From the NCBI RefSeq assembly GCF_030316885.1, contig NZ_JASZYQ010000009.1, positions 1 to 64,000 of the forward strand: a stretch of DNA of 64,000 nucleotides, written 5' to 3'. Both the position numbers and the translations under genes were made by a program. Each line of letters begins with the position of its first letter. Position 1 is the first letter of the stretch. A model generated the notes under the pieces. That model was not told the DNA's origin. It saw nothing but the letters and a program-made list of their open reading frames with translations, and made no database searches. The DNA is from Variovorax jilinensis (GTDB taxonomy: Bacteria; Pseudomonadota; Gammaproteobacteria; Burkholderiales; Burkholderiaceae_C). This document shows positions 8,090 to 16,821 of this stretch, piece by piece.

Positions 8090-8863
8090 TTGGCCACCGC
8101 AGAAAAAAACGACAACGTGCGCGCCGTCGGTCGCGCACTGGAGATCCTGCTGGCGTTCACGCCGCAGGATTTCGAACTCACCCCGGCCGAACTCCTCAAG
8201 CGCGTCGATCTCTCGCGCCCGACGCTCTATCGGCTGCTCTACACGCTGGAAGAAAACGGCTTCCTGGTCTCGGTCGGCGAGCCGCAGCGCTTCCGCCTCG
8301 GGCCGGCCGTCGCGCGGCTGGCCCACGTGTGGACGTCGAGCCTCGACCTCGCGGCACTGGCCGAACCGGTGCTGCGCCGCATCTGGCAGACCACGAACGA
8401 GACTGTCGCGATGTTCCTTCCGCAGCGAGAACTGCGGCTGTGCGTGGCGGAACTGCCCAGCCCGCAGCCGCTCAACTTCAAGCGCGGCGTGGGCTACACC
8501 GAGCGGATCGTTCGCGGTGCCACAGGGCGCGCGATCCTCGCGTACATGGAAACCAGCGAGCAGGAATTGCGCGCCTTTGCACAGGGCACGGATATCGACA
8601 CGAAGGTGCTGCAGGCCGAACTGAACCAGACGCGCAAGCGCGGATACGCCAGCAGCCACAGCGAGCTCATCTCCGGTGCGGTGTCGGTGGCGGTTCCCTT
8701 CTTCGACCGGCATGGGGCGGTGGCGGGCTCGCTGGGCGTGTTCGGGCCGGAGGTCCGGCTCGATGGCCAGCGCCTGAAGCACATCGCCAGGCTGCTACTG
8801 GAAGAGTCGAAGAATCTTTCGGCCATGCTGGGCTACGGCAGCGCCGATGCAGCCTCCAAGTAG
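8090..8863 (+). CDS. IclR-family transcriptional regulator of the aromatic operon
   Basis: 257-aa IclR regulator: an N-terminal winged helix-turn-helix (residues 5-65; VGRALEILLAF, TPAELLKRVDLSRPTLYRLLYTL) followed by the GAF-like effector domain (YTERIVRGATGRAILAY, RGYASSHSELISGAVSVAVPFFD). The TTG start at 8090 is preferred because GGAGGAG ends 4 nt upstream and the resulting length matches the family; an upstream extension of the frame lacks family character and crosses the operators. It is divergent from the dioxygenase operon and upstream of the Bug-type receptor. Five matching palindromes flank it, which suggests it controls both units. The effector is probably the aromatic substrate or an intermediate. 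Confidence 0.9.
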   Translation: MATAEKNDNVRAVGRALEILLAFTPQDFELTPAELLKRVDLSRPTLYRLLYTLEENGFLVSVGEPQRFRLGPAVARLAHVWTSSLDLAALAEPVLRRIWQTTNETVAMFLPQRELRLCVAELPSPQPLNFKRGVGYTERIVRGATGRAILAYMETSEQELRAFAQGTDIDTKVLQAELNQTRKRGYASSHSELISGAVSVAVPFFDRHGAVAGSLGVFGPEVRLDGQRLKHIARLLLEESKNLSAMLGYGSADAASK

Positions 8864-8875
8864 CGGCCTGGTCTT

Positions 8876-8890
8876 GTCCGCATGGCGGAC
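8876..8890. promoter_or_regulatory. IclR operator site 4 (perfect palindrome)
   Basis: GTCCGC-ATG-GCGGAC, a perfect inverted repeat of the same 6-3-6 architecture, just after the IclR stop codon and upstream of the Bug-type receptor gene. Confidence 0.55.
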
Positions 8891-8923
8891 TGGTGGCTCA
8901 TTATTTGACGCGGCACGAAGTCT

Positions 8924-8938
8924 GTCCATAAAATGGAC
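8924..8938. promoter_or_regulatory. IclR operator site 5 (perfect palindrome)
   Basis: GTCCAT-AAA-ATGGAC, a perfect inverted repeat identical in its arms to site 1, 66 bp upstream of the receptor start. It implies that the receptor gene is co-regulated with the dioxygenase operon. Confidence 0.65.
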
Positions 8939-9004
8939 TTTCGATCCGAGGTGTGGACTTGGGTCGGAGATTCGTTGACCCACGACAGATATGGAGACAT
9001 CGCC

Positions 9005-10003
9005 ATGCACACGCCACCGGCTCGCTCGCGCAGGTTCGCCCTGCGCGCACTCAGCGCCGCCTTCACTGCCGCCCTCGTGTCCCACGCGCCCCAGGCACTG
9101 GCCCAGGACTACCCGGACAAGCCCGTCAGGATCGTCGTCGGCTTTGCGCCAGGCGGCACCAACGACATCCTCGCGCGCCTGCTCGCCGTCAAGCTGCAGG
9201 AGAAGCTGAAGCAGACCTTCATCGTCGACAACAAGGCGGGCGCGAACTCCGCCATCGGCAACGACTTCGTCGCGAAGTCGGCGCCCGACGGCTACACGCT
9301 GCTGGTGTCGTCGAGCGGCGGACTGACCACCAACCCGATCCTCATGAAGAACCTGGCCTACGACCCGGTGAAGGACTTCGAGCCGATCGCGCTGCTGGGC
9401 TCGTTCCCGCTGGTCGTCACCGTGTCGGCCTCGATGCCGGTCAAGGACTTCGCCGAACTCGTCGAGTTCTCCAAGAAGACGAAGGACGGCAAGCTGGACA
9501 ACGGCACGCCCACGACGTCATTCGTGCTGGTGGCCGAGACCATCTCTGCGACCGCGGGCGTGAAGTTCAACCACATCCTCTACCGCGGGTCCGGGCCGGT
9601 CGTGGCCGGCGTGCTCGGCGGCGAGATCCAGACCGGTGTGCTCGACAGCCCGGCGGTGATCCAGCAGGTCAAGGGCGGCAAGCTCAGGGCGCTCGCAGTG
9701 ACGACCAGCAAGCGCTCGGCCGCCTTGCCCGATGTGCCCACCATCGCGGAACTTGGCTACCCCGGCTACGACGCGCCGATCTGGACTGCCCTGATGGCAC
9801 CCAAGGGCACGCCCGCACCGGTGCTCGCCAAGCTGCGCACGGCGGCCGGCGAGATCCTGAAGGACAAGGACATGATCGACAAGATGCATGCGCTCGGCAT
9901 GGACCCAGGCGATGCCGATGCCGCCGCGCTGTCCAAGCGCATCGCGAGCGACATCACCCGCTGGGGGAAGGTCGCGAAGGCTGCCAACATCCTTCCTGAA
10001 TAG
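9005..10003 (+). CDS. Bug/TctC-type tripartite tricarboxylate transporter receptor
   Basis: 332-aa periplasmic substrate-binding protein of the Bordetella uptake gene (Bug) family. A cleavable signal peptide (RSRRFALRALSAAFTAALVSHAPQALA) ends near residue 34. The mature part opens with DYPDKPVRIVVGFAPGGTND, the Bug hallmark, and later carries GTPAPVLAKLRTA. Bug proteins bind carboxylated ligands, often aromatic acids, so this one may capture the operon substrate or sense it. No TctA/TctB membrane genes are adjacent, as is usual for orphan Bug receptors. The ATG at 9005 was chosen for the signal peptide; the frame is open further upstream across the operator. Confidence 0.9.
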   Translation: MHTPPARSRRFALRALSAAFTAALVSHAPQALAQDYPDKPVRIVVGFAPGGTNDILARLLAVKLQEKLKQTFIVDNKAGANSAIGNDFVAKSAPDGYTLLVSSSGGLTTNPILMKNLAYDPVKDFEPIALLGSFPLVVTVSASMPVKDFAELVEFSKKTKDGKLDNGTPTTSFVLVAETISATAGVKFNHILYRGSGPVVAGVLGGEIQTGVLDSPAVIQQVKGGKLRALAVTTSKRSAALPDVPTIAELGYPGYDAPIWTALMAPKGTPAPVLAKLRTAAGEILKDKDMIDKMHALGMDPGDADAAALSKRIASDITRWGKVAKAANILPE

Positions 10004-10016
10004 GAAGCGCGCAGGA

Positions 10017-10042
10017 AGGCGTCCTTGCTCGCCCGGACGCCT
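10017..10042. terminator. Hairpin between convergent genes
   Basis: AGGCGTCC and GGACGCCT form a perfect 8-bp stem with a 10-nt loop, between the Bug receptor stop (10003) and the stop of the convergent SYLF gene (10058). There is no T-run, so termination is plausible but not certain. Confidence 0.45.
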
Positions 10043-10057
10043 CTCGAGTCGTCCGAA

Positions 10058-10621
10058 TCAGAGATCGAGCCTGTTGACCTTGGTGCCATCCAGGCTGAGG
10101 TTCGCCATCAGGCCTGCATTGCTCAGGACGTATCCCACGACGGGCTGCTGTGCGGTCTGGGTGTCGATGGTCGCCGAGGCGCCCACCTTGAGCATGGTCA
10201 CCGAGGCATCGGCGCCCGCCGTCCAGCCCTTGCTGGCGCGGAATTTGTCGAGCGCCTCCTGGGTCATGAAGAGCACGTAGACGGCCTTCGAGTCGGCCCC
10301 TGCCAAGAGGCCGACCGATGCCGCGGTGGTGCTATAGTAGCCGTCGGTCCTGCCGCCGACCCGAAGCGCGCCCTGGCCGTAGGAGCCGCCGATGCCCAAG
10401 CCGGCCGAGACGACGGACGGGAACACCAGAACCCCCTTGGCCTTGCCGACCAGTTCGCGCGAACCCGGCGCCTGCGCATAGAGCTTGCTCAGCGCACTCT
10501 CGACGGAGGCGTCGATGCTGCTTCGCTGAGCGGCCGGATCGCCGCGGGTCGTGGATGTGGTGGTGCACGCCGAACCGATCAGCGCCATCAGTCCAGCCGC
10601 CAGTAAAGCTCGCTTGTTCAT
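10058..10621 (-). CDS. SYLF/YSC84-domain lipoprotein
   Basis: 187-aa protein with a lipoprotein-like signal (MNKRALLAAGLMALIGSAC; probable lipidated Cys19) and a SYLF (Ysc84 actin/lipid-binding) domain covering most of the mature part. Family traits are SRELVGKAKGVLVFPSVVSAGLGIGG, YYSTTAASVGLLAG, and the glycine-rich strands to the C-terminus. Bacterial members bind lipids and are often induced by envelope stress; the role is not established. It is transcribed away from the sensor-kinase gene, with a copy of the 22-bp repeat motif 75 bp upstream of its start. Confidence 0.85.
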   Translation of the reverse strand: MNKRALLAAGLMALIGSACTTTSTTRGDPAAQRSSIDASVESALSKLYAQAPGSRELVGKAKGVLVFPSVVSAGLGIGGSYGQGALRVGGRTDGYYSTTAASVGLLAGADSKAVYVLFMTQEALDKFRASKGWTAGADASVTMLKVGASATIDTQTAQQPVVGYVLSNAGLMANLSLDGTKVNRLDL

Positions 10622-10695
10622 GCCAATCTCCTGTCGTTGTATGGCGCGAGGACTCGCCCCATTCTTCAAAGGATGCGCCCTCGACGGGTGACGTG

Positions 10696-10717
10696 GAATC
10701 CGACCAAAGTAGGATTT
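10696..10717. promoter_or_regulatory. Repeat motif copy 1: GAATCC-N10-GGATTT
   Basis: First copy of the 22-bp inverted repeat with core ACCAAAGTAGGATT. It lies between the divergent SYLF and sensor-kinase genes, 75 bp and 157 bp from their starts. The sequence is seen; the regulatory role is inferred from recurrence at 17000, 32647 and 36323 and from its position. Confidence 0.7.
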
Positions 10718-10874
10718 CCTGCGAAGGCCACGAGGAATCGATGTCTTCGGTATGGGCTCCGTGCACTTGCTTGACAAATGTGAACACGGCGAAGCAATAT
10801 CGCGCCCGGCAGACGCAGGGGGGTGCCCGAGCTGCAGTCACGACAAGATTCGCGATCCAAGCGAGGAGAAGCTG

Positions 10875-12947
10875 ATGAGCCGTCAACCGGCCACATCGTC
10901 TGCTGCCGAGGGCCCGATGAGGCGCGCCCGTGCCGATGCCGATCTGACAGAGTGCGTCGCGTTCGAGCGTCTGCTTGCCGACCTCACCGATCGCCTGTCC
11001 GACATCGCCCGCAGCGACTTTCGTTCCCGGGCCGAAGACGCGCTGCGCCGGCTGGTCGCGTTCCTCGGCTACGAGCGCTGCAGCTTCTCGGAGTTCGTGG
11101 CCGGCGACTACCTCAACGTGCTCTGTTCCGTGGCCGTGGACGACGTCGAGCCATTGCCGCTGGGCCGCTTTCGTTTCCCGTTGGCATGGTTCCTGAAGGA
11201 GCTGCGCAGCGGACGCATCGTCGCCCTGGCCAGGCTTCCCGACGACCTCCCGCCGGAGGCGGTGGAAGAGGCGAATCATTGCCGGCTCCGCGGCCTGCGC
11301 TCGCACCTCTCGATTCCGCTTCGTACCGGAGAACGCGTGACCAGCGTCTTGTCGTTCGGCTCGGTCCACCAGGCACGCAACTGGCCACCCGAGGTCATCT
11401 CCCGCCTCAGGATCGTCGGCGACCTGCTTTGCAGTTCGCTGGCGCTCGCGCGATCGGAAGAGGAGGCCCGCCAGCTCCGCCGCCGGATCTGGCATGCCGA
11501 TCGCGTGCAGCGGGTGAGTGCGCTCTCGGCAGCCATTGCGCATGAGATCAACCAGCCGCTCGCGGCTATCCTGAGCAATGCACAGGCCGGCCTCAAGTAC
11601 CTGGAGCGGGAAGGCAGCGATCCGGCCGCGATCAAGGCCATCCTCGAGGCAGTCGTCCGCGAGGACAAGCGCGCGGTGGAAACCATCCGGACCGTGCGAG
11701 CCCTGATCCGGCGCGACGAGAGCCGGCGCGAGCGCATCGATCTCGCCCGTGCGTTGATGGAGGCGAAGCGCCTGGTCGACAGCGAGTTCGCGGCGCACGA
11801 CATCCATATCGAGATGCGCCTGGACGAAGGCTGCTGGGTCATGGCGGAAAAGGTACAGATGGAGCAGGTGGTCCTCAACCTGTTGCTCAACGCCGCTGCC
11901 GCCGTGCAGGACGGTGCGCCTGAACGTCGCTTCATTCGTCTGGAAGTGTTCAAGCCCGGCAAATCGCACGTGACCGTGCTGGTGCGGGATGCGGGCAAGG
12001 GCATTCCGGCGAAGCAGATGGAATCCGTCTTCGAACCCTTCTGGAGCACGCGGCGGGACGGCATGGGTCTCGGCCTTCCCATCTGCCGTTCGATCGTCGA
12101 GGCGCACGGCGGGCGGATCTGGGTCGAGTCGAACGCGCTCGGCGGAGCGACGTTCAGCGTCGAACTGCCCGCCGCGCCTGTGAGCGAGTCGGATTCGGAC
12201 GGTCTGCCCGGAGCAGCAGCACCGGCGGAGTCGTCGCACCTGGCGGACAGCGCGGAAACCCCGAACGAGGGTGCGCTCATCTGCGTCGTCGACGACGATT
12301 CGGCGGTGCGCAGCGGCCTGGTCCGGCTGCTCGAGGCGGAAGGATGGGCTTGCGCCGCCTACGCGTCGGCGAGTGAATACCTCGGCGACCCGCCGCGGCG
12401 CGAGGTGGCCTGCATCCTGCTCGACATCCAGATGCCGGGGATTTCCGGACCGCAACTTCACGAGCGGCTGCTCGAGCGCGGCAGCACGCCCGCGGTCATC
12501 TTCCTGACCGGCCGAGGAAACCTCTCGGCCGGCATCGATGCGATGAAGCATGGCGCAGCCGACTTCCTCGAGAAGCCGGCGGACTCCGTCGTGCTGCTCG
12601 CTGCCGTGCGCCGGGCACTCGAGAGCCATGCGGAAGGTCGCAGGCAGGCGCACGTGCAGGAGGCGCTGCAGATCCGGCTCTCACAACTGTCGCCCCGGGA
12701 ACTGGAAGTGCTGACCCACGTGGTGCGGGGCCGGCTCAACAAGCAGATCGCGGGCGATCTCCGGATCGCCGAGCAGACCGTCAAGCAGCATCGCGGCCGG
12801 GTGATGGACAAGATGGGCGTGCGCTCGGTCGCCGAACTCGTGCGCGCCTGCGAATCGGTTGGCCTGATTTCGGAGAGACCGCCCGCCGGGCCGCAGGCGC
12901 GAACCGAACAGTTCGACCCGGTCGACGGAGTGCCCTGGCCCCAGTGA
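10875..12947 (+). CDS. Histidine kinase fused to FixJ/NarL-type response regulator (GAF-HisKA-HATPase-REC-HTH)
   Basis: 690-aa single-chain two-component system. In order: GAF sensory domain (about 20-200, no membrane segment), HisKA with phospho-acceptor His223 in AIAHEINQPLAAIL, HATPase (N-box near 325, DAGKGIPAKQ, GMGLGLPICRSI), REC domain with Asp517 in LLDIQMPG, and a C-terminal LuxR-type helix-turn-helix (SPRELEVLTHVVRGRLNKQIAG). The kinase half resembles FixL/DctB-type enzymes and the output half FixJ, normally two proteins. The ATG at 10875 has GAGGAG upstream; an earlier in-frame start lacks this. A soluble GAF input suggests a cytoplasmic redox, gas or metabolite signal. It could bind the repeat motif found before its own gene. 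Confidence 0.9.
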   Translation: MSRQPATSSAAEGPMRRARADADLTECVAFERLLADLTDRLSDIARSDFRSRAEDALRRLVAFLGYERCSFSEFVAGDYLNVLCSVAVDDVEPLPLGRFRFPLAWFLKELRSGRIVALARLPDDLPPEAVEEANHCRLRGLRSHLSIPLRTGERVTSVLSFGSVHQARNWPPEVISRLRIVGDLLCSSLALARSEEEARQLRRRIWHADRVQRVSALSAAIAHEINQPLAAILSNAQAGLKYLEREGSDPAAIKAILEAVVREDKRAVETIRTVRALIRRDESRRERIDLARALMEAKRLVDSEFAAHDIHIEMRLDEGCWVMAEKVQMEQVVLNLLLNAAAAVQDGAPERRFIRLEVFKPGKSHVTVLVRDAGKGIPAKQMESVFEPFWSTRRDGMGLGLPICRSIVEAHGGRIWVESNALGGATFSVELPAAPVSESDSDGLPGAAAPAESSHLADSAETPNEGALICVVDDDSAVRSGLVRLLEAEGWACAAYASASEYLGDPPRREVACILLDIQMPGISGPQLHERLLERGSTPAVIFLTGRGNLSAGIDAMKHGAADFLEKPADSVVLLAAVRRALESHAEGRRQAHVQEALQIRLSQLSPRELEVLTHVVRGRLNKQIAGDLRIAEQTVKQHRGRVMDKMGVRSVAELVRACESVGLISERPPAGPQARTEQFDPVDGVPWPQ

Positions 12948-12954
12948 ACCCCCG

Positions 12955-14274
12955 GTGAACCCGACCGTCCTGCGGACCTCCTTCGCGCCCGCGGACCCGG
13001 GCGACTACCTCGTCAGTCGGCGGCAGGCCTGGTTCGCCTTCGCGATGAGCTTCGGCCTGATGCTGTTCGACTACATCGACCGGCAGGTCATCGTGTCGCT
13101 CTTTCCATATATCAAGAGCGAGTGGCAGCTCAGCGACAAGCAACTCGGGGCGCTGGTCTCGATCATCTCGATCGTGGTCGCGCTCGGCGCCCTTCCGGTC
13201 GCCCTGCTGGCCGACCGGGTGAGCCGGGTGAAGAGCGTGTTCGTCATGGCGACCGTCTGGAGCCTGGCCAGCATCTCCTGCATGTTCACCACCAGCTATG
13301 CGCAGATGCTCGCGGCGCGGGCCGTGGTCGGTGCGGGCGAGGCCGGCTACGGTTCGGTCGGCGCCGCCCTGATCTCGACCTTGTTTCCGAAGCGCCTGCG
13401 CGGAGCGCTTCTGGGGGCCTTCGTCGCGGCGGCATCGCTGGGCTCCGTGCTCGGCGTGCTGCTGGGCGGCGTGATCGCGGCCAGATGGGGGTGGCGGGCC
13501 GCCTTCGGCGTGGTCGGCGTGCCGGGCCTGGTGCTGGCCCTGCTGTTCCTCTTCGTGCGCGACTACAAGACGGTGGAGCTCGCGCCGCCGCGACACAATC
13601 GGGCCACGCGGTCGCTCGGCGCCACGTTGCACCATGTCTTCGGCGCCATGGCGCGAACCCCGACCATGCGCTGGGTGTGCATCGGGGCCGCGATGCAACT
13701 CATCGTGGTGTCCGCGATGTGGTCGTGGCTGCCGAGCTACCTGAGCCGCTCCCAGGGCATCGCGCCGGATGCGGCAGGCATTCAGGCTGCCATGGTGGTT
13801 CTGCTGGGGGCGCTGGGTTCGGTGTTCTGGGGCTGGGTGTCGGACCGGCTGACGCCGAGCCGTCCGACCGGCAAGCTGCCGGCGCTGGCAGTCCTGTGCC
13901 TGGCCACGATGCTGGTCTTCCTCGTGGCCTTCGCCGGCATCGAGCCAGGCGCGTTGCAGTTCAAGCTGGTGCTGCTGGGCGGTTTCTTCATGACCTGCAC
14001 CGCCGGCGTGGCGGCGGGCGTGGTGATCGACGTCATCCACCCGGGGATGCGCGCCACCGGCGCTGCGGTGCTGGCGCTTTTCCAGAACCTGTTCGGCCTC
14101 GCGGCCGGACCCTTCCTGGTGGGCGTGATGTCGGACCTGTGGGGCCTGCAGCAGGCGCTGGCGATCGTGCCCTGTTTCAGCCTGCTCGCGGGCATGGCAT
14201 TCTTGCGGGCCGCGCGCACCTATCGGGCGGACGTGGCCAGGGTCTCCGGCGTGGCGATCGGCGTCGCGCCGTGA
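12955..14274 (+). CDS. MFS transporter
   Basis: 439-aa major facilitator superfamily permease with about 12 hydrophobic segments. The signature between helices 2 and 3 is LADRVSRVKSVF, and the second half has SDRLTPSRPTGK. The N-terminal FDYIDRQVIVSLFPYIKSEW is typical of the ACS/phthalate-permease branch that imports organic or aromatic anions. The GTG start at 12955 lies 7 nt after the kinase stop, so it is probably co-transcribed with the sensor-regulator. Substrate is not readable from sequence. Its link to the upstream kinase could mean that the kinase senses the transported compound. Confidence 0.87.
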   Translation: MNPTVLRTSFAPADPGDYLVSRRQAWFAFAMSFGLMLFDYIDRQVIVSLFPYIKSEWQLSDKQLGALVSIISIVVALGALPVALLADRVSRVKSVFVMATVWSLASISCMFTTSYAQMLAARAVVGAGEAGYGSVGAALISTLFPKRLRGALLGAFVAAASLGSVLGVLLGGVIAARWGWRAAFGVVGVPGLVLALLFLFVRDYKTVELAPPRHNRATRSLGATLHHVFGAMARTPTMRWVCIGAAMQLIVVSAMWSWLPSYLSRSQGIAPDAAGIQAAMVVLLGALGSVFWGWVSDRLTPSRPTGKLPALAVLCLATMLVFLVAFAGIEPGALQFKLVLLGGFFMTCTAGVAAGVVIDVIHPGMRATGAAVLALFQNLFGLAAGPFLVGVMSDLWGLQQALAIVPCFSLLAGMAFLRAARTYRADVARVSGVAIGVAP

Positions 14275-14305
14275 TGAGTCTGCGCAGGTTCACGCTCTCC
14301 GGCAT

Positions 14306-14328
14306 CGCGCCCTGAAACTCAGGGCGCG
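14306..14328. terminator. Perfect 10-bp hairpin at MFS/DUF2950 convergence
   Basis: CGCGCCCTGA, loop AAC, TCAGGGCGCG. The perfect GC-rich stem overlaps the last codons of the DUF2950 gene and follows the MFS stop by 31 nt. There is no clear T-tract; it probably serves as a bidirectional terminator. Confidence 0.6.
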
Positions 14329-15209
14329 GGCACTGCGGCCTTGCGCCAACCCGCATCGGGATCGAATCGCCTCATGGCTCGCGCCGCCGCATCGGTGCCA
14401 GGGCCCAGGTCCTTTTCATAGACCACGCCCTGGTGATTCACGATGAAGGTCATGACGCCCGTCTCGTCGTAGCGCTGGGGCCATGCGACGAGCGCGAAGC
14501 CGCTGCGCATGCGGTTGCCGATCATGTAGTCGTAGGCCCCTCCGGGTGCGTTCGGACCTTGTGCCTTGAGGATTTTGAAGAGATAGCCGTGATAGCCCTG
14601 TCCGGGTTGGGAGCCGCCATAGACCGGCCCGAGCGGACTCTGCGGCTGGCCCGGCACGTCGGGCCAGTAGAGGCCATCGTGCTTGCGGGGCGAGCTCACG
14701 ATCTTCTGCGCGTACTCGGGCACCCCGTCATTGTCGTGATCGGCGCGCGCGTAGTCCCGCTGCGCGTCGTAGTAGGCCAGGGCGGCCTGCATCGCCGCGA
14801 GTTCGTTGCGGCCGATGCGCCGTGTCCGCATCAGGTCCATGCCCGAGCGCGGATCGAAGCGCCAGCCGCTGCCGCTCTTCACCAGCGGGATGGGCAGGGT
14901 CCAGTCGCCATCGCCCGCCGCCACCATTGCGCGGTCGTCACCGTCGCGCACGACGCCGTGCTTGCGCGCCCAGGCCTCGAGGTAGCCGTAGATGTCGTCC
15001 CGCTCGAACTCGCCGGCCGGCACGAAGCGCCGCCAGTCGGCCCCGAGCACATTGCGCAGCGCGCCGATGTCGTCGGTGGCGAGGGCATCGGTGAAGGCCT
15101 GTGCCGCGGCCTCCGGTGTCGGATAGACGTGCTGGGCAGAGGCCGGCGATGCGGCGAGCGCGGCCACCGCAACGGCGGTCGCGGCCAGGAGGCGAAGTGC
15201 ATGGGGCAT
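14319..15209 (-). CDS. DUF2950 family exported protein
   Basis: 296-aa protein with a Sec signal peptide (PHALRLLAATAVAVAALAASPASAQ). The mature DUF2950 domain shows the DWTLPIPLVKSGSGWRFD and GYHGYLFKILKAQGPNAPGGAYDYM segments typical of the family. The function is unknown; these proteins are usually encoded next to DUF3300 proteins, as here (57 nt downstream of one). The ATG at 15209 gives a clean signal peptide; a second in-frame ATG at 15248 would add 13 polar residues before it. The gene is expected to be co-transcribed with DUF3300 and to work in the periplasm or envelope. Confidence 0.85.
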   Translation of the reverse strand: MPHALRLLAATAVAVAALAASPASAQHVYPTPEAAAQAFTDALATDDIGALRNVLGADWRRFVPAGEFERDDIYGYLEAWARKHGVVRDGDDRAMVAAGDGDWTLPIPLVKSGSGWRFDPRSGMDLMRTRRIGRNELAAMQAALAYYDAQRDYARADHDNDGVPEYAQKIVSSPRKHDGLYWPDVPGQPQSPLGPVYGGSQPGQGYHGYLFKILKAQGPNAPGGAYDYMIGNRMRSGFALVAWPQRYDETGVMTFIVNHQGVVYEKDLGPGTDAAARAMRRFDPDAGWRKAAVPAP

Positions 15210-15265
15210 GGTCTGGTTCCCGGTGGAGGAAGATGAAGGCGAAGTCATGGCAATGCGGGCCCCGG

Positions 15266-16756
15266 TCAGCGGCGACCGCCGCCGCGTCCGCCGCCGCCAC
15301 CCGCCCGGCCTCCACCGCCCATGCGCGCACCTCCGCCACCACTCGCCGCCCGCGCGTGGCCGCCGCCACCGGCCGATTGCCGGCTCGCTGCGCCACGGTC
15401 CATCTGCTGGTGCGTGCTCCCGCCGCCACCGGCACCGCGCAGCGCGTTGTCGCTACCGCCTCGGTTCTGCACCTGATGCGTGGATCCGCGATCGGCCTGG
15501 CCGAAGCTGCCACCGGCGCCTGCGCGGTCGCCGCCGCCGAAGTTGCCCGCACCACCGCCACGATCGGCGCGATCGCCACCACCCGGGCCGCCACCCGCGC
15601 CGCCGCGATCCCCGGCACCGAAGTTGCCACCGGCGCCACCCCGATCCCCACCCCGATCTGCGTTGGCCGCGCGCTCGCGCCCGGTGCCGTCGGCCGCGCG
15701 CTGTGCGCGATCCCGCGTCGCCGGATCGCTGCGCAGGTTCTCGCGCCCGGCGCCCGGGTCCATGCCGCGTTCCTTGAGCGACGACTGCGCCTGCTGGCGC
15801 TGCGCATCGCGCGTGCCGGCGTCGCGGCCGCGGTAGTCGCCGCGCTGGTCGGCACCGCCGATGCCGCGGTCGAACTGCTGCTGAGTGCGAGCGTCGCCGT
15901 ACGGAACGCCGCGCCGATTGGCTGCGTTGTGCTGCCAGTTGCTCTGGTTGGCCGATATCTGCCGATTGGTGTTGATGCTGTTGTAGCGGTTCACGTTGAC
16001 GTTGACGTTGCCGCCGCCCCAGTTGCAGTTGCCCCACAGGGCACCGACCGCGGCGACGCCGACACCGAACGCGATGCCGGTTGCCAGGGCTGAACCCGGG
16101 TACCAGCCCACCGCCGGCGGGTAGTAGTAGGGCGGGTAGGCAGGGTAGGGCCACGTGCCGTACACGACGGTGGGGTTGTAGGCCGGCACGTAGACGGTCT
16201 GCGGATTCGCCGGCTCGATCTTGATCACGGTCTGCTGCGTCTGCGGCTCCTGCTCGACCCGAACCGTCTGCTCCGGTGTCGACCGGAGGTTGCCTGCGCG
16301 CTGGGCCTGCGTGCGCAGGCGCTGCGCCGCGTCGAGCACGTCCTTCGACGAAGCCAGGAAGGCGTCGCCGAGCTTCTGCACCCAGTCGGGCTGGTCGCCC
16401 ATCATCTGGATCACCTGCGGAAAGGCTACCAGCGACTGCACGCTCGGGTCCCAGTTCTGGTTCTGCACCGCCTTCACCGCGGCGTCGCCCTTCTGGTTCG
16501 GATTGGCCTTCGACCATTTCGCGGCTTCGGCGACGTCGGCCGGATAGGTCGCGGCCATCAGCACCTGGGACAGCAGCGAATCGGGATACAGCGCGATCGG
16601 CGCCATCATCTGGTCGAGCTGCTCGCGCGAGAACGTGGGCGCGGTCTGGGCGGCGGCGAGCGTGGAACAGAGCAGCGCGAGGACGGAGATCAGGGCACCT
16701 GCCCTGCGCAGCGCGAGTCGAAGAACAGCGGTGAAGTGTCGGGTTCGAGTGCTCAT
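15266..16756 (-). CDS. DUF3300 family envelope protein with long Gly/Arg/Asp-rich tail
   Basis: 496-aa exported protein. A signal peptide (RRAGALISVLALLCSTLAAAQ) precedes the DUF3300 domain (about 35-270), with QLDQMMAPIALYPDSLLSQVLMAATYP, the PYPAYPPYYYPP tyrosine/proline stretch and a glycine-rich hydrophobic segment. The last 200 residues are low complexity, built of repeated GDRGGAGG and related units, and probably disordered. Function is unknown; DUF3300/DUF2950 pairs are common in proteobacteria. The ATG at 16756 is favoured by AAAGG upstream; a GTG at 16771 is in frame. A weaker copy of the repeat motif lies 66 bp upstream, with TATGCT about 19 bp inside it. Confidence 0.87.
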   Translation of the reverse strand: MSTRTRHFTAVLRLALRRAGALISVLALLCSTLAAAQTAPTFSREQLDQMMAPIALYPDSLLSQVLMAATYPADVAEAAKWSKANPNQKGDAAVKAVQNQNWDPSVQSLVAFPQVIQMMGDQPDWVQKLGDAFLASSKDVLDAAQRLRTQAQRAGNLRSTPEQTVRVEQEPQTQQTVIKIEPANPQTVYVPAYNPTVVYGTWPYPAYPPYYYPPAVGWYPGSALATGIAFGVGVAAVGALWGNCNWGGGNVNVNVNRYNSINTNRQISANQSNWQHNAANRRGVPYGDARTQQQFDRGIGGADQRGDYRGRDAGTRDAQRQQAQSSLKERGMDPGAGRENLRSDPATRDRAQRAADGTGRERAANADRGGDRGGAGGNFGAGDRGGAGGGPGGGDRADRGGGAGNFGGGDRAGAGGSFGQADRGSTHQVQNRGGSDNALRGAGGGGSTHQQMDRGAASRQSAGGGGHARAASGGGGARMGGGGRAGGGGGRGGGRR

Positions 16757-16821
16757 CTGGCAGCCTTTCACGGATCAGCATCATCGCTGCGTCGCCAGCA
16801 TAGAAGGCCGCCAACCTCGCG

